A stretch of DNA of 64,000 bases from the NCBI GenBank assembly GCA_029465975.1, contig CM055745.1:12466683-12530682 (forward strand), written 5' to 3'. The notes beneath the pieces are model-generated. The model was not told the DNA's origin and did no database searches. It saw only the letters and a program-made list of their open reading frames with translations. Position numbers and translations under genes: made by a program. This DNA comes from Dallia pectoralis (lineage: Eukaryota; Chordata; Actinopteri; Esociformes; Umbridae). Positions 1 through 11,201 of this stretch are shown here, piece by piece (the stretch's first letter is position 1; every line of letters begins with the position of its first letter).

Positions 1-905
1 ATTGTCTAGGTTAATATTTATAAAAGGTCTAGTTTTTCCCATAGAATATTTGCGCAGTAATATATGAGTGTTTCACCGGCACCATTGTTAAAATTGTGCA
101 TTTTTATAATAGACCGAGTGATAGAAAATAGCTGTGTTTTGTGATGCCTTTTCTTAATGCAGTAGTAGGAAGTGCACCAGAGTTGTTCCTGCGGAACACT
201 GCCACCTGGTGACTGAAGATTATATTTCCATAATTACAATAAAGGTGTAGGACATTTGAACGTTTTATTGAACTTCGGTTTACAGGTACCCAGACAGTGT
301 CTGTCTCATGCATTTTAACATACAAAGCGACCGATTTTGAATTACGATCAAAGCATCGGACGACTTGTTTTTGAGTAATTACAAAATCGCAGACCGCAGC
401 ATTTTTACTGAACTATAAAGATTTTTTTGTATTGGATTACTCCTGTCTCAGTTAAATAAATTAAGGTTAAATTAAAAAAGTGAACTCTGTGCCAAACAGG
501 TCACGCGTGGAGGAAACACTGTTGGACGTTGCACCAACTAATATTTTGAGGCGTGAGACTCGTTCTTCCCTGGTGTGGACTTGTTGGGCAAATGCCAGGC
601 AAGATCTTAGAGCCCTCAGCCCGTAAAAGCACTTCCCTTCCCTGGAGGGGATGGCTGTAAAATTGGAGTGGTGTCATTTTAATCATGATGACTCAACCGG
701 GTTGATCACATCTGTTTGGACCCACTAATAGTAGCTATAAGTATTGAGGGATTTGTGATAATTGAAAAGGCGTCTGTCAGAACGATTACAATCACACTAA
801 TCAAGCACAATTCAAATGACTGTGACATTTTTGCATCATCTAATAGAATGAATTGCTTGCCATCATCATCATTGCCCATATGTGTCGTCATCCCACGCCT
901 CGTAG
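1..905 (+). other. insc: insc upstream intron, unique sequence
   Basis: This is AT-rich sequence ending at the acceptor of the first exon. No coding exon, array or recognisable element was seen in it. Confidence 0.6.
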
Positions 906-1077
906 GTGGACGGGATCCTGTGCCTGGCTGACATCCTGACGGATGAGAACAGTGTTGAGGCGGCGAGGGCCGAGGCGGCGGCGGTGGTGGCCCAGATCAC
1001 CTCACCCCACCACACCTCCACGCAGCACCTGGCCAGCTTCCTGGAGAACATGCAGGACATTGTCACGGCACTCATTA
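906..1077 (+). CDS. insc: insc coding exon (first in window)
   Basis: The acceptor is tcgtag|GTGGAC and the donor is CTCATTA|GTGAGT. The exon reads VDGILCLADILTDENSVEAA, then a run containing AAVVAQITSP and ending DIVTALI. It starts in phase 0 and leaves one base (A) that the next exon completes to Lys. The composition is GC-rich compared with the AT-rich flanks, as expected of an old coding exon. It corresponds to the start of the armadillo-like region of INSC. Confidence 0.93.
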
Positions 1078-4000
1078 GTGAGTACATGCCAGGGATGTAA
1101 TGACGCGTTCTGTCAAAGCGCGGCTCCTTTTAGCACTCCGTTGTGGCACGGATCTGTTAACCCCCTGGAACGGTGACGGGACTGTGCAGGGAATGTCTGT
1201 GAGGTCGGCGTGGTTTCTGGAGAGAAGAATGTGTTCTAAGGCTATGGGCGTTTTTTCAGTCGCACACACATTGCTGCAGGTGTATTCAAATATTATTATT
1301 TTTACCGTGTTTAAGTTGAGTCAGTCTCTCTGTCCTGGTTATTAAGCCCTTGGAACGTTGTCGTCTGCTAAATGAGCCCGTGGATGTGATGGCTGAGGGT
1401 CCCTTACCATTTGGGAGGCCGAATGTAGGGAAGGCAGTTTGCCCCTGAAGAAGCATTTGGCTGACCTCATTACCTTCTGAAGAGCCTTACGATTGGCCTG
1501 AGATCAGTTGCAGTACCAGTTGGCAAATTCCTGATTAGAGTGTTGTTGCTCACCCTGGTGCTTCACACAGCACAGCCAGATGAGGGCAGGCCGCCCCTCA
1601 GAGCCTGGTTCCTCTTTAGGTTTCTTCCTAAATTCGACCCATCAGGGAGTTTTGTATCAACTGTATATCAACTGTGTATCAACTTGTATCAACTTGATGA
1701 TGCTTGCTCTGTCGGATTCAGGCTGGGTGTTTGTTACTTTGTGACAACTTTGTTGTAAAAAGGGTTTCATAAAATACATTGGATTGATTGATAAACGCTC
1801 TACGTTGAAGTTAAAATAATGATTTGTAAGTTCTAATGCAGATTGAGTTTGGGATCTGGTAGTCAGCAGAACAGAACCCTGTTAACAGTTAAGTGGTCCA
1901 ATCGGCTTTCTGAGAGGGTCAAAAGCCATTTCAAAATCTTAAATTTATAAACACAGAACGTAGCCCAATGTGCTTTATATCATCATAACAAAAAAATAAA
2001 ATTAAAACAAGTAAAAATACAATACAAGTTAATAATGATAATAATAGTAATAATAAAATACAAAGAATCAAATTAAAAACCCCCGATTAGTAAAAGGCAT
2101 CAGTAAAAAATTTAGTTTTTAATCTGGATTTAAAAATAGAGATGGACGGAGAGGTCTATAGGAAGATGATTATTTGAAATCTCACCTCACAAGACCAGGA
2201 ATGTGTTTAATGGACGATATCACTGGGTCACCCGGATTCTTCCGATGTCTGACCCGTCGAGTGTGTGCGTGTGTGTGTGTGTGTCCTCTAGAGTTGTGCG
2301 AGAGCGCCTCCTGTGGTGAGGTCTTCCTCCTGGCGTCTGCTGCCCTTGCCAACATCACTTTCTTTGACAGTATGGCCTGTGAGATCCTGCTCCAGCTCAA
2401 CGCCATACACATCCTCTTCCAGGCCTGCAAAGACCGACAGAGAGTGGATACTCCCTACTCTAAAGACCAGGTATGGGTACTCCCTACTCTAAAGACCAGG
2501 TATGGATACTCCCTACTCTAAAGACCAGGTATGGGTACTCCCTACTCTAAAGACCAGGTATGGGTACTCCCTACTCTAAAGACCAGGTATGGGTACTCCC
2601 TACTCTAAAGACCAGGTATGGATACTCCCTACTCTAAAGACCAGGTATGGATACTCCCTACTCTAAAGACCAGGTATGGATACTCCCTACTCTAAAGACC
2701 AGGTATGGGTACTCCCTACTCTAAAGACCAGGTATGGGTACTCCCTACTCTAAAGACCAGGTATGGGTACTCCCTACTCTAAAGACCAGGTATGGATACT
2801 CCCTACTCTAAAGACCAGGTATAGATACTCCCTACTCTAAAGACCAGGTATGGATACTCCCTACTCTAAAGACCAGGTATGGGTACTCCCTACTCTAAAG
2901 ACCAGGTATGGATACTCCCTACTCTAAAGACCAGGTATGGATACTCCCTACTCTAAAGACCAGGTATGGATACTCCCTACTCTAAAGACCAGGTATGGAT
3001 ACTCCCTACTCTAAAGACCAGGTATGGGTACTCCCTACTTTAAAGACCAGGTATGGATACTCCCTACTCTAAAGACCAGGTATGGATACTCCCTACTCTA
3101 AAGACCAGGTATGGGTACTCCCTACTCTAAAGACCAGGTATGGGTACTCCCTACTCTAAAGACCAGGTATAGATACTCCTACTCTAAAGACCAGGTATGG
3201 ATACTCCCTACTCTAAAGACCAGGTATGGATACTCCCTACTCTAAAGACCAGGTATGGATACTCCTACTCTAAAGACCAGGTATGGATACTCCCTACTCT
3301 AAAGACCAGGTATAGATACTCCCTACTCTAAATACCAGGTATGGGTACTCCTACTCTAAAGACCAGGTATGGGTACTCCCTACTCTAAAGACCAGGTATG
3401 GATACTCCCTACTTTAAAGACCAGGTATAGATACTCCCTACTCTAAAGACCAGGTATGGATACTCCCTACTCTAAAGACCAGGTATGGATACTCCCTACT
3501 CTAAAGACCAGGTATGGATACTCCCTACTCTAAAGACCAGGTATGGATACTCCCTACTCTAAAGACCAGGTATAGATACTCCCTACTCTAAATACCAGGT
3601 ATGGGTACTCCCTACTCTAAAGACCAGGTATGGATACTCCCTACTTTAAAGACCAGGTATAGATACTCCCTACTCTAAAGACCAGGTATGGATACTCCCT
3701 ACTTTAAAGACCAGGTATGGGTACTCCCTACTCTAAAGACCAGGTATGGATACTCCCTACTCTAAAGACCAGGTATGGATACTCCCTACTCTAAAGACCA
3801 GGTATGGATACTCCCTACTCTAAAGACCAGGTATGGGTACTCCCTACTTTAAAGACCAGGTATGGGTACTCCCTACTCTAAAGACCAGGTATGGATACTC
3901 CCTACTCTAAAGACCAGGTATGGATACTCCCTACTTTAAAGACCAGGTATAGATACTCCCTACTCTAAAGACCAGGTATGGATACTCCCTACTTTAAAGA

Positions 4001-7000
4001 CCAGGTATGGGTACTCCCTACTCTAAAGACCAGGTATGGATACTCCCTACTCTAAAGACCAGGTATGGATACTCCTACTCTAAAGACCAGGTATGGATAC
4101 TCCCTACTCTAAAGACCAGGTATGGGTACTCCCTACTCTAAAGACCAGGTATGGATACTCCCTACTCTAAAGACCAGGTATGGATACTCCTACTCTAAAG
4201 ACCAGGTATGGGTACTCCTACTCTAAAGACCAGGTATGGATACTCCCTACTCTAAAGACCAGGTATGGATACTCCCTACTCTAAAGACCAGGTATGGGTA
4301 CTCCCTACTTTAAAGACCAGGTATGGGTACTCCCTACTCTAAAGACCAGGTATGGATACTCCCTACTCTAAAGACCAGGTATGGATACTCCCTACTCTAA
4401 AGACCAGGTATGGGTACTCCCTACTTTAAAGACCAGGTATGGGTACTCCCTACTTTAAAGACCAGGTATGGGTACTCCTACTCTAAAGACCAGGTATGGG
4501 TACTCCCTACTCTAAATACCAGGTATGGATACTCCCTACTTTAAAGACCAGGTATGGGTACTCCCTACTTTAAAGACCAGGTATGGGTACTCCCTACTCT
4601 AAAGACCAGGTATGGGTACTCCTACTCTAAAGACCAAGGAAATGGATACTCCCTACTCTAAAGACCAGGTATGGATACTCCCTACTCTAAAGACCAGGTA
4701 TGGATACTCCCTACTCTAAAGACCAGGTATGGATACTCCCTACTCTAAAGACCAGGTATGGATACTCCCTACTCTAAAGACCAGGTATGGGTACTCCCTA
4801 CTCTAAAGACCAGGTATGGGTACTCCCTACTCTAAAGACCAGGTATGGATACTCCCTACTCTAAAGACCAGGTATGGATACTCCCTACTCTAAAGACCAG
4901 GTATGGATACTCCCTACTCTAAAGACCAGGTATGGATACTCCCTACTCTAAAGACCAGGTATGGATACTCCCTACTCTAAAGACCAGGTATGGATACTCC
5001 CTACTCTAAAGACCAGGTATGGGTACTCCCTACTCTAAAGACCAGGTATGGGTACTCCCTACTCTAAAGACCAGGTATGGATACTCCCTACTCTAAAGAC
5101 CAGGTATGGATACTCCCTACTCTAAAGACCAGGTATGGATACTCCCTACTCTAAAGACCAGGTATGGATACTCCCTACTCTAAAGACCAGGTATGGATAC
5201 TCCCTACTCTAAAGACCAGGTATGGGTACTCCCTACTCTAAAGACCAGGTATGGATACTCCTACTCTAAAGACCAGGTATGGATACTCCCTACTCTAAAG
5301 ACCAGGTATGGGTACTCCCTACTCTAAAGACCAGGTATGGATACTCCCTACTCTAAAGACCAGGTATGGATACTCCCTACTCTAAAGACCAGGTATGGGT
5401 ACTCCCTACTTTAAAGACCAGGTATGGGTACTCCCTACTCTAAAGACCAGGTATGGATACTCCTACTCTAAAGACCAGGTATGGATACTCCCTACTCTAA
5501 AGACCAGGTATGGGTACTCCCTACTTTAAAGACCAGGTATGGGTACTCCCTACTCTAAAGACCAGGTATGGGTACTCCCTACTCTAAAGACCAGGTATGG
5601 GTACTCCTACTCTAAATACCAGGTATGGATACTCCCTACTTTAAAGACCAGGTATGGGTACTCCCTACTTTAAAGACCAGGTATGGGTACTCCCTACTCT
5701 AAAGACCAGGTATGGGTACTCCCTACTCTAAAGACCAGGTATGGATACTCCCTACTCTAAAGACCAGGTATGGATACTCCCTACTCTAAAGACCAGGTAT
5801 GGGTACTCCTACTCTAAAGACCAGGTATGGGTACTCCTACTCTAAAGACCAGGTATGGATACTCCCTACTTTAAAGACCAGGTATAGATACTCCCTACTC
5901 TAAAGACCAGGTATGGATACTCCCTACTTTAAAGACCAGGTATGGGTACTCCCTACTTTAAAGACCAGGTATGGGTACTCCCTACTCTAAAGACCAGGTA
6001 TGGATACTCCCTACTCTAAAGACCAGGTATGGATACTCCCTACTCTAAAGACCAGGTATGGATACTCCCTACTCTAAAGACCAGGTATGGATACTCCCTA
6101 CTCTAAAGACCAGGTATGGATACTCCCTACTCTAAAGACCAGGTATGGATACTCCCTACTCTAAAGACCAGGTATGGGTACTCCCTACTTTAAAGACCAG
6201 GTATGGATACTCCCTACTCTAAAGACCAAGGAAATGGATACTCCCTACTCTAAAGACCAGGTATGGATACTCCCTACTCTAAAGACCAGGTATGGATACT
6301 CCCTACTCTAAAGACCAGGTATGGATACTCCCTACTCTAAAGACCAGGTATGGATACTCCCTACTCTAAAGACCAGGTATGGGTACTCCCTACTCTATAG
6401 ACCAGGTATGGATACTCCCTACTTTAAAGACCAGGTATAGATACTCCCTACTCTAAAGACCAGGTATGGATACTCCCTACTTTAAAGACCAGGTATGGGT
6501 ACTCCCTACTCTAAATACCAGGTATAGATACTCCCTACTCTATAGACCAGGTATGGATATGGGATTCACACTAGATGCCGTGCTGATTTAACTTTGTGTT
6601 CCTGACCACAGTGATCGGTCGTCAGGTTGCTTTGTGAGGGTCCAGATATGAGAAGCAACAACAGCAATTTTGTTCCATATACACGAAAATGTACACAAAG
6701 ACACGTGTATCTCCCAATATTAAACAAATATATATTTATATATACGACCTATGTATATGGTATCACTGACATTTGGGATGTCATGCCTAAGTTTGCCTTG
6801 TTGATTCTGGTATTTATAGGTGGTGACCATTTTGGCAAACCTCTCTGTTTTAGAACAGTCGGCATCTGAAATCCTGCAAGAAAAGGGTAAGAAAAAAATA
6901 CCTAAACAAAAAAATTCCTTGAATAACATCAAAGAAAAATGACAGAATTTGACTGACTTCCTCACACATGACCCCTATGAAGAAGTGTCATTCATTGTAA

Positions 7001-10000
7001 TGGCGTTATAATCGTCTAGATGGCGATGTTAACTTACTTCCTTACACATGACCCCTATGAGGAAGTGCCATTCATTGTAATGGTGTTATAATCCTCTAGA
7101 TGGCGATGTTAACTTACTTCATCACACATGACCCCTATGAGGAAGTGCCATCCATTGTAATGGCGTTATAATCCCCTAGATGGCGATGTTAAGTAAATCT
7201 AGTTGTATTGTCAAACGCTTGTCAGAGTCCTGATTGGGCTGGTCGCTTCCTGTACTCCTTTTTCATTTGATTGAGTAGATAATGACAAATGAGCGTTACT
7301 ACGCTACAATTACTTGATGATGAAGGATAACCAGGACACTTCCAGGACAGAACATTCCACTCAATACCATGACGGTACCCAGAGAAGGTTCCACCGGATT
7401 GGGTCAACACACCCTAACAGGCCTCAATACCAGGACGGTACCTAGAGAAGGTTCCACCAGATTGGGTCAACACACCCTAACAGGCCTCAATACCAGGACG
7501 GTACCCAGAGAAGGTTCCACCGGATTGGGTCAACACTCCATAACAGGCCTCAATACCAGGACGGTACCCAGAGAAGGTTCCACCGGATTGGGTCAACACT
7601 CCATAACAGGCCTCCTCAATACCAGGACGGTACCCAGAGAAAGATCCACCAGATTGGGTCAACACACCCTAACAGGCCCCAATACCAGGACGGTACCCAG
7701 AGAAGGTTCCACCGGATTGGGTCAACACTCCATAACAGGCCTCCTCAATACCAGGACGGTACCCAGAGAAGGTTCCACCAGATTGGGTCAACACACCCTA
7801 ACAGGCCTCAATACCAGGACGGTACCCAGAGAAGGTTCCACCGGATTGGGTCAACACTCCATAACAGGCCTCAATACCAGGACGGTACCCAGAGAAGGTT
7901 CCACCGGATTGGGTCAACACTCCATAACAGGCCTCAATACCAGGACGGTACCCAGAGAAGGTTCCACCAGATTGGGTCAACACACCCTAACAGGCCTCCG
8001 TGTGTTATCTCCTGCTAGGTATTGAGCGACTGCTCCAGCTTCTAGGAGAGAAGCCGTCCTCGTCCAGTCCGTCAGAGGGCGCCGCCTGCGAACGTGTCCA
8101 GCAGAAAGCGGCCGTAACGCTGGCCCGTCTGAGCAGAGACTCTGAAGTAGCCCAATCAGCCATCCAGCTACAAGGTATATGACCCGGTATATAGTGACCC
8201 AATCAGACATCCATATAAGGTATATGACCCGGTATATAGTGACCCAATCAGACATCCATATAAGGTATATGACCCGGTATATAGTGACCCAATCAGACAT
8301 CCATATAAGGTATATGACCCGGTCTATAGTGACCCAATCAGACATCCATATAAGGTATATGACCCGGTATATAGTGACCCAATCAGACATCCATATAAGG
8401 TATATGACCCGGTCTATAGTGACCCAATCAGACATCTAGATATAAGGTATATGACCCGGTATATAGTGACCCAATCAGACATCCAGATATAAGGTATATG
8501 ACCCGGTATATAGTGACCCAATCAGACATCCATATAAGGTATATGACCCGGTATATAGNNNNNNNNNNNNNNNNNNNNNNNNNNNNNNNNNNNNNNNNNN
8601 NNNNNNNNNNNNNNNNNNNNNNNNNNNNNNNNNNNNNNNNNNNNNNNNNNNNNNNNNNNNNNNNNNNNNNNNNNNNNNNNNNNNNNNNNNNNNNNNNNNN
8701 NNNNNNNNNNNNNNNNNNNNNNNNNNNNNNNNNNNNNNNNNNNNNNNNNNNNNNNNNNNNNNNNNNNNNNNNNNNNNNNNNNNNNNNNNNNNNNNNNNNN
8801 NNNNNNNNNNNNNNNNNNNNNNNNNNNNNNNNNNNNNNNNNNNNNNNNNNNNNNNNNNNNNNNNNNNNNNNNNNNNNNNNNNNNNNNNNNNNNNNNNNNN
8901 NNNNNNNNNNNNNNNNNNNNNNNNNNNNNNNNNNNNNNNNNNNNNNNNNNNNNNNNNNNNNNNNNNNNNNNNNNNNNNNNNNNNNNNNNNNNNNNNNNNN
9001 NNNNNNNNNNNNNNNNNNNNNNNNNNNNNNNNNNNNNNNNNNNNNNNNNNNNNNNNNNATATAAGGTATATGACCCGGTCTATAGTGACCCAATCAGACA
9101 TCCATATAAGGTATATGACCCGGTCTATAGTGACCCAATCAGACATCCAGATATAAGGTATATGACATGACCCAATCAGATATAAGGTATATGACCCGGT
9201 ATATAGTGACCCAATCAGACATCCATATAAGGTATATGACCCGGTCTATAGTGACCCAATCAGACATCCATATAAGGTATATGATATGACTATAGTGACC
9301 CCAGACATCCATATAAGGTATATGACCCGGTCTATAGTGACCCAATCAGACATCCAGATATTAGGTATATGACCCGGTCTATAGTGACCCAATCAGACAT
9401 CCATATAAGGTATATGACCCGGTCCCTGTCCTCCAACCTACGCTTTGATGAGTAGCGGGGGGGTGGGGGGGAGGTGCTGTTAAATGTCAGGTTTCAAAGG
9501 AATGTCGTGTTTTTTAATTAACCACACAATTTCAAAGTGACCGCGTCTTTTCACCACTCTAGCCGTTCCCCGTCTTATCGGACTGTGTCGCTCACCGGCG
9601 GAGAGGAACAACAGTGACTCTGTCCTGGTCGCATGTCTGGTAAGTGTCTTTAATGTAGACTTGTTTTTTTACGATTGTCTATGAAGATTATTACCCCTTT
9701 AACCGGCACACTGGTTGAGTCCTACTAAAGGCCGGGACCGTTTGGCTTGACTATAGCGCGTAAACCTCTCAAACCAGATTCACACCGTGTCAATTTGTTT
9801 GTGGGAATGCAAAGTGTGTGGGAAGCTGCAGTCAAGGCAAAGTGTTTAACACTATTATGGGTGCTACTTCATTATTACGTACTTGTGGTTTTTATGCAGT
9901 TCTGATTTCCTAATTTTTATCCTACACTGTAATCAATAGTAGACAACTAAAGAGTTACCCTTGAATAGACTAGGTGTCTCCATACATTTGACAGGTCCTA

Positions 10001-11201
10001 TACATTCATTTACTGGAATTTTAATTAACCAATCCATCATTCAAATGTATTTTTTAAGCCCTTTTCATAACAAAGTTGTCACCAAGTGCTTTTACAAACA
10101 CCCAGCCTGAACCCGCCAGAGCACTCATCAACAAGTTAATACAAGTTGATACACAGCCGCGAAAGAAAAATCTCGAATTTCGGAAGAAACCCAGAGAGGA
10201 ACCAGTCTGACTGGTCCTATATATTAATTTACATTATCTCTTCAACTGTGTTTAGTGCAAACATACGCCTAGTTGCATGAATGCCAAAACATTAATATTT
10301 AATGCAGAGAAAATGTACAGAATAAATTTGAAGATAAGAAGTCACAAAAAACAATGTTCCTAGTACTGGCATAATTATTTAAAGGTCTAATTAACCGGCT
10401 GGGGAAGCGTGTATATATATGTGTATGCCTCTACCATACACATTCCTACATCTGAATATGCCTCTACCATACACATTCCTACATCTGAATATGCCTCTAC
10501 CATACACATTCCTACATCTGAATATGCCTCTACCATACACATTCCTACATCTGAATATGCCTCTACCATACACATTCCTACATCTGAATATGCCTCTACC
10601 ATACACATTCCTACATCTGAATATGCCTCTACCATACACATTCCTACATCTGAATATGCCTCTACCATACACATTCCTACATCTGAATATGCATCTACCA
10701 TACACATTCCTACATCTGAATATGCCTCTACCATACACATTCCTTCATCCTGTATCACTTACTTCCTTGATCACATTTGATAGGCCAGATGACTGGCTAG
10801 ATAAAGGGAGTCTCAGTGGTTTCATAAGTGAAGCTGGACTGCTCTGGCACAAAAGGGCTCTCTCCTTTTCGACGTATCACATTGCTTGTTATACTCAAGT
10901 CAGTATATTAGGTTTTTGCTTTGACGTCAGGCGTTGCGGTAAACGCTTGGCTTTCGAACAACCAATTTTCGAACTAATATTGGCATTTCCCCGCTGGAGT
11001 AGAACTGTACTTTTTGTTGCCGTGTTCACTTAACCATGTCTCTCCTCTGTCTATTCTCCTGGCGCTCTACAGGCAGCCCTGAGGAGGCTAGCGGCAGGCT
11101 GTCCAGACAGCATAGAGGCTGCCGACCACCAGCAGCTGATCAAGCCCAGACTGGTGGACTCTTTCCTGCTGTGCTCCAACATGGAAGAGAGCTTCGTATG
11201 A
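906..11201 (+). CDS. insc: Inscuteable homolog (insc), 3' part of gene: last six coding exons
   Basis: Exons 906-1077, 2292-2470, 6820-6886, 8019-8174, 9563-9639 and 11073-11201 join in frame (172+179+67+156+77+129 = 780 nt, 259 codons plus TGA). The translation is recognisable as the C-terminal armadillo-repeat half of vertebrate INSC, with stretches such as VFLLASAALANITFFD, CERVQQKAAVTLARLSRD and the tail VDSFLLCSNMEESFV. INSC is a cortical adaptor that links the Par3/aPKC polarity complex to LGN (GPSM2)-Galpha-i-NuMA to orient the mitotic spindle. The final ESFV fits a PDZ ligand. The LGN-binding N-terminal part and the promoter lie left of the window. All introns have GT-AG ends. Odd feature: three splice regions are associated with minisatellites (see the repeat entries). 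In mammals INSC neighbours SOX6. Confidence 0.95.
1590..1795 (+). repeat. Dispersed teleost repeat (SINE/LINE-tail-like), diverged
   Basis: It contains AGCCTGGTTCCTCTTTAGG, TTTCTTCC and, at the end, TGTAAAAAGGGTTTCATAAA followed by TTGATTGATTG. This is the tail of a very common fish dispersed repeat. A reverse-orientation copy lies at 10060-10210, and a tail fragment at 43510-43570 sits at the start of an array. The family name was not assigned. Confidence 0.6.
1960..2165. repeat. Possible dispersed repeat in insc intron
   Basis: The AT-rich segment from CAATGTGCTTTATATCATCA to GTTTTTAATCTGGATTT looks like a multi-copy fish repeat (LINE-tail type) by remembered resemblance. There is no second copy in the window to confirm it. 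Confidence 0.3.
2292..2470 (+). CDS. insc: insc coding exon whose 3' end seeds a 29-bp array
   Basis: The acceptor is tcctctag|AGTTGTG and the donor GACCAG|GTATGG. Joined to the previous A, it begins KLCESASCGEVFLLASAALA and ends QRVDTPYSKDQ in phase 0. The last ~23 bases of the exon plus the first 6 intron bases are the unit of the following tandem array. Only the first donor keeps the frame: reading past it meets TAA at 2519-2521, in the second intronic unit. The conserved ending TPYxxDQ, also remembered from mammalian INSC, shows that the exon is ancestral and the array derived. Confidence 0.93.
2448..6560 (+). repeat. 29-bp minisatellite, about 140 copies, built on an exon end plus 5' splice site
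   Basis: The unit is ~23 exon bases (TACTCCCTACTCTAAAGACC and AG) plus the intron start GTATGG. It begins inside the insc exon ending at 2470 and fills nearly all of that intron. Variants are a GTATGGG/GTATGGA alternation, a 28-bp unit lacking one C, CTTTAAAGACC, AAATACC and two units with AAGGAAATGG (4635, 6229). Almost every unit keeps AG|GTATGG, a fair 5' splice site. Confidence 0.97.
6820..6886 (+). CDS. insc: insc short coding exon
   Basis: The acceptor is tttatag|GTGGTG and the donor AAAAGG|GTAAGA. The 67-nt exon encodes VVTILANLSVLEQSASEILQ followed by EK, then leaves one base for a Gly codon. It lies about 260 bp after the end of the 29-bp array. The sequence matches the INSC armadillo segment between the DQ and G-I-E-R exons. 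It is too short to stand out as an open reading frame and was placed by phase and homology. Confidence 0.92.
6955..7195 (+). repeat. 80-bp tandem repeat, three copies
   Basis: The motif ACACATGACCCCTATGA starts each copy near 6964, 7044 and 7124, with period 80. Copies differ by a few substitutions. It lies in the insc intron before the 63-bp array. Confidence 0.9.
7370..7998 (+). repeat. 63-bp minisatellite, 10 copies, carrying branch-point-like CTAAC
   Basis: Each unit has ACGGTACCCAGAGAAGG and ends CCTAACAGGCCTC or CATAACAGGCCTC. Two units are 66 bp. The last unit places CCCTAAC 28 nt before the acceptor of the 8019 exon, an ideal branch-site distance. The unit is a multiple of three, so it opens spurious reading frames on both strands. 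Confidence 0.95.
8019..8174 (+). CDS. insc: insc coding exon flanked by arrays on both sides
   Basis: The acceptor is ctcctgctag|GTATTGAG and the donor CTACAAG|GTATAT. It encodes GIERLLQLLGEKP, a Ser-rich turn, CERVQQKAAVTLARLSRD and ends QSAIQLQ plus one base. A 63-bp array ends about 20 bp upstream of it and includes the probable branch point. A 45-bp array, built from the last ~28 exon bases plus the donor, starts at its 3' end. The phase matches both neighbouring exons. Confidence 0.94.
8147..9425 (+). repeat. 45-bp minisatellite built on the end of insc exon 8019-8174 plus its donor
   Basis: The unit holds GACCCAATCAGACATCCA then TATAAG|GTATATGACCCGG. The exon end, GCCCAATCAGCCATCCAGCT then ACAAG|GTATATGACCCGG, is clearly the same sequence. 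About 17 units are visible either side of a 500-N gap, so the true length is unknown. Variants include a GATATAAG form and GTCTATAG/GTATATAG. Two units near 9155-9300 are shortened. Confidence 0.95.
8559..9058. other. Assembly gap of 500 N
   Basis: Exactly 500 Ns lie inside the 45-bp array. The round number suggests a placeholder for a gap of unknown size. Confidence 1.
9563..9639 (+). CDS. insc: insc short coding exon
   Basis: The acceptor is ccactctag|CCGTTC and the donor GTCTG|GTAAGT, close to the consensus. Joined to the preceding G it reads AVPRLIGLCRSPAERNNSDS, then VLVACL, and ends in phase 0. It matches the INSC segment R-L-I-x-L-C-R-S-P. It begins about 140 bp after the 45-bp array. 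Confidence 0.93.
10060..10210 (-). repeat. Dispersed teleost repeat, reverse copy
   Basis: On the - strand it carries the same landmarks as 1590-1795: an AGAGGAACCAG-type block and, on the + strand, AAGCCCTTTTCATAACAAAG and CACCCAGCCTGAACCC. Both copies share the unusual GTATCAACTTG motif, so they belong to one subfamily. Confidence 0.6.
10422..10750 (+). repeat. 33-bp minisatellite, 10 copies
   Basis: Units contain GCCTCTACCATACACATTCC and TACATCTGAAT. They are nearly identical; one has GCATCTACC and the last has CCTTCATCC. A period that is a multiple of three opens frames on both strands that are not genes. It lies in the last insc intron. Confidence 0.97.
11073..11201 (+). CDS. insc: insc terminal coding exon with stop
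   Basis: The acceptor is gcgctctacag|GCAGCC. It encodes 42 residues beginning AALRRLAAGCPDSIEAA and ending SFLLCSNMEESFV, followed by TGA at 11199-11201. The ESFV tail is a class I PDZ-binding motif, in keeping with INSC binding to Par3. The 3' UTR follows. Confidence 0.95.
   Translation, partial: AALRRLAAGCPDSIEAADHQQLIKPRLVDSFLLCSNMEESFV

Larger units (their letters stand above)
9640..11072 (+). other. insc: Last insc intron with one dispersed repeat and one array
   Basis: Apart from the reverse-oriented dispersed repeat at 10060-10210 and the 33-bp array at 10422-10750 (entered separately), this 1.4-kb intron shows no recognisable feature. Confidence 0.6.

Noticed and set aside
2174..2521. 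115-codon frame taken as a full gene
   Set aside because: Only 2292-2470 is exon; the start and the tail are intron sequence, and the tail is array.
7369..8025. 218-codon frame upstream of an insc exon
   Set aside because: It is the 63-bp array (21 codons per unit); it ends just inside the exon in another frame.
10387..11033. Overlapping repeat-containing frames on both strands
   Set aside because: The 33-bp array lies in the last insc intron; no homology or conserved start.
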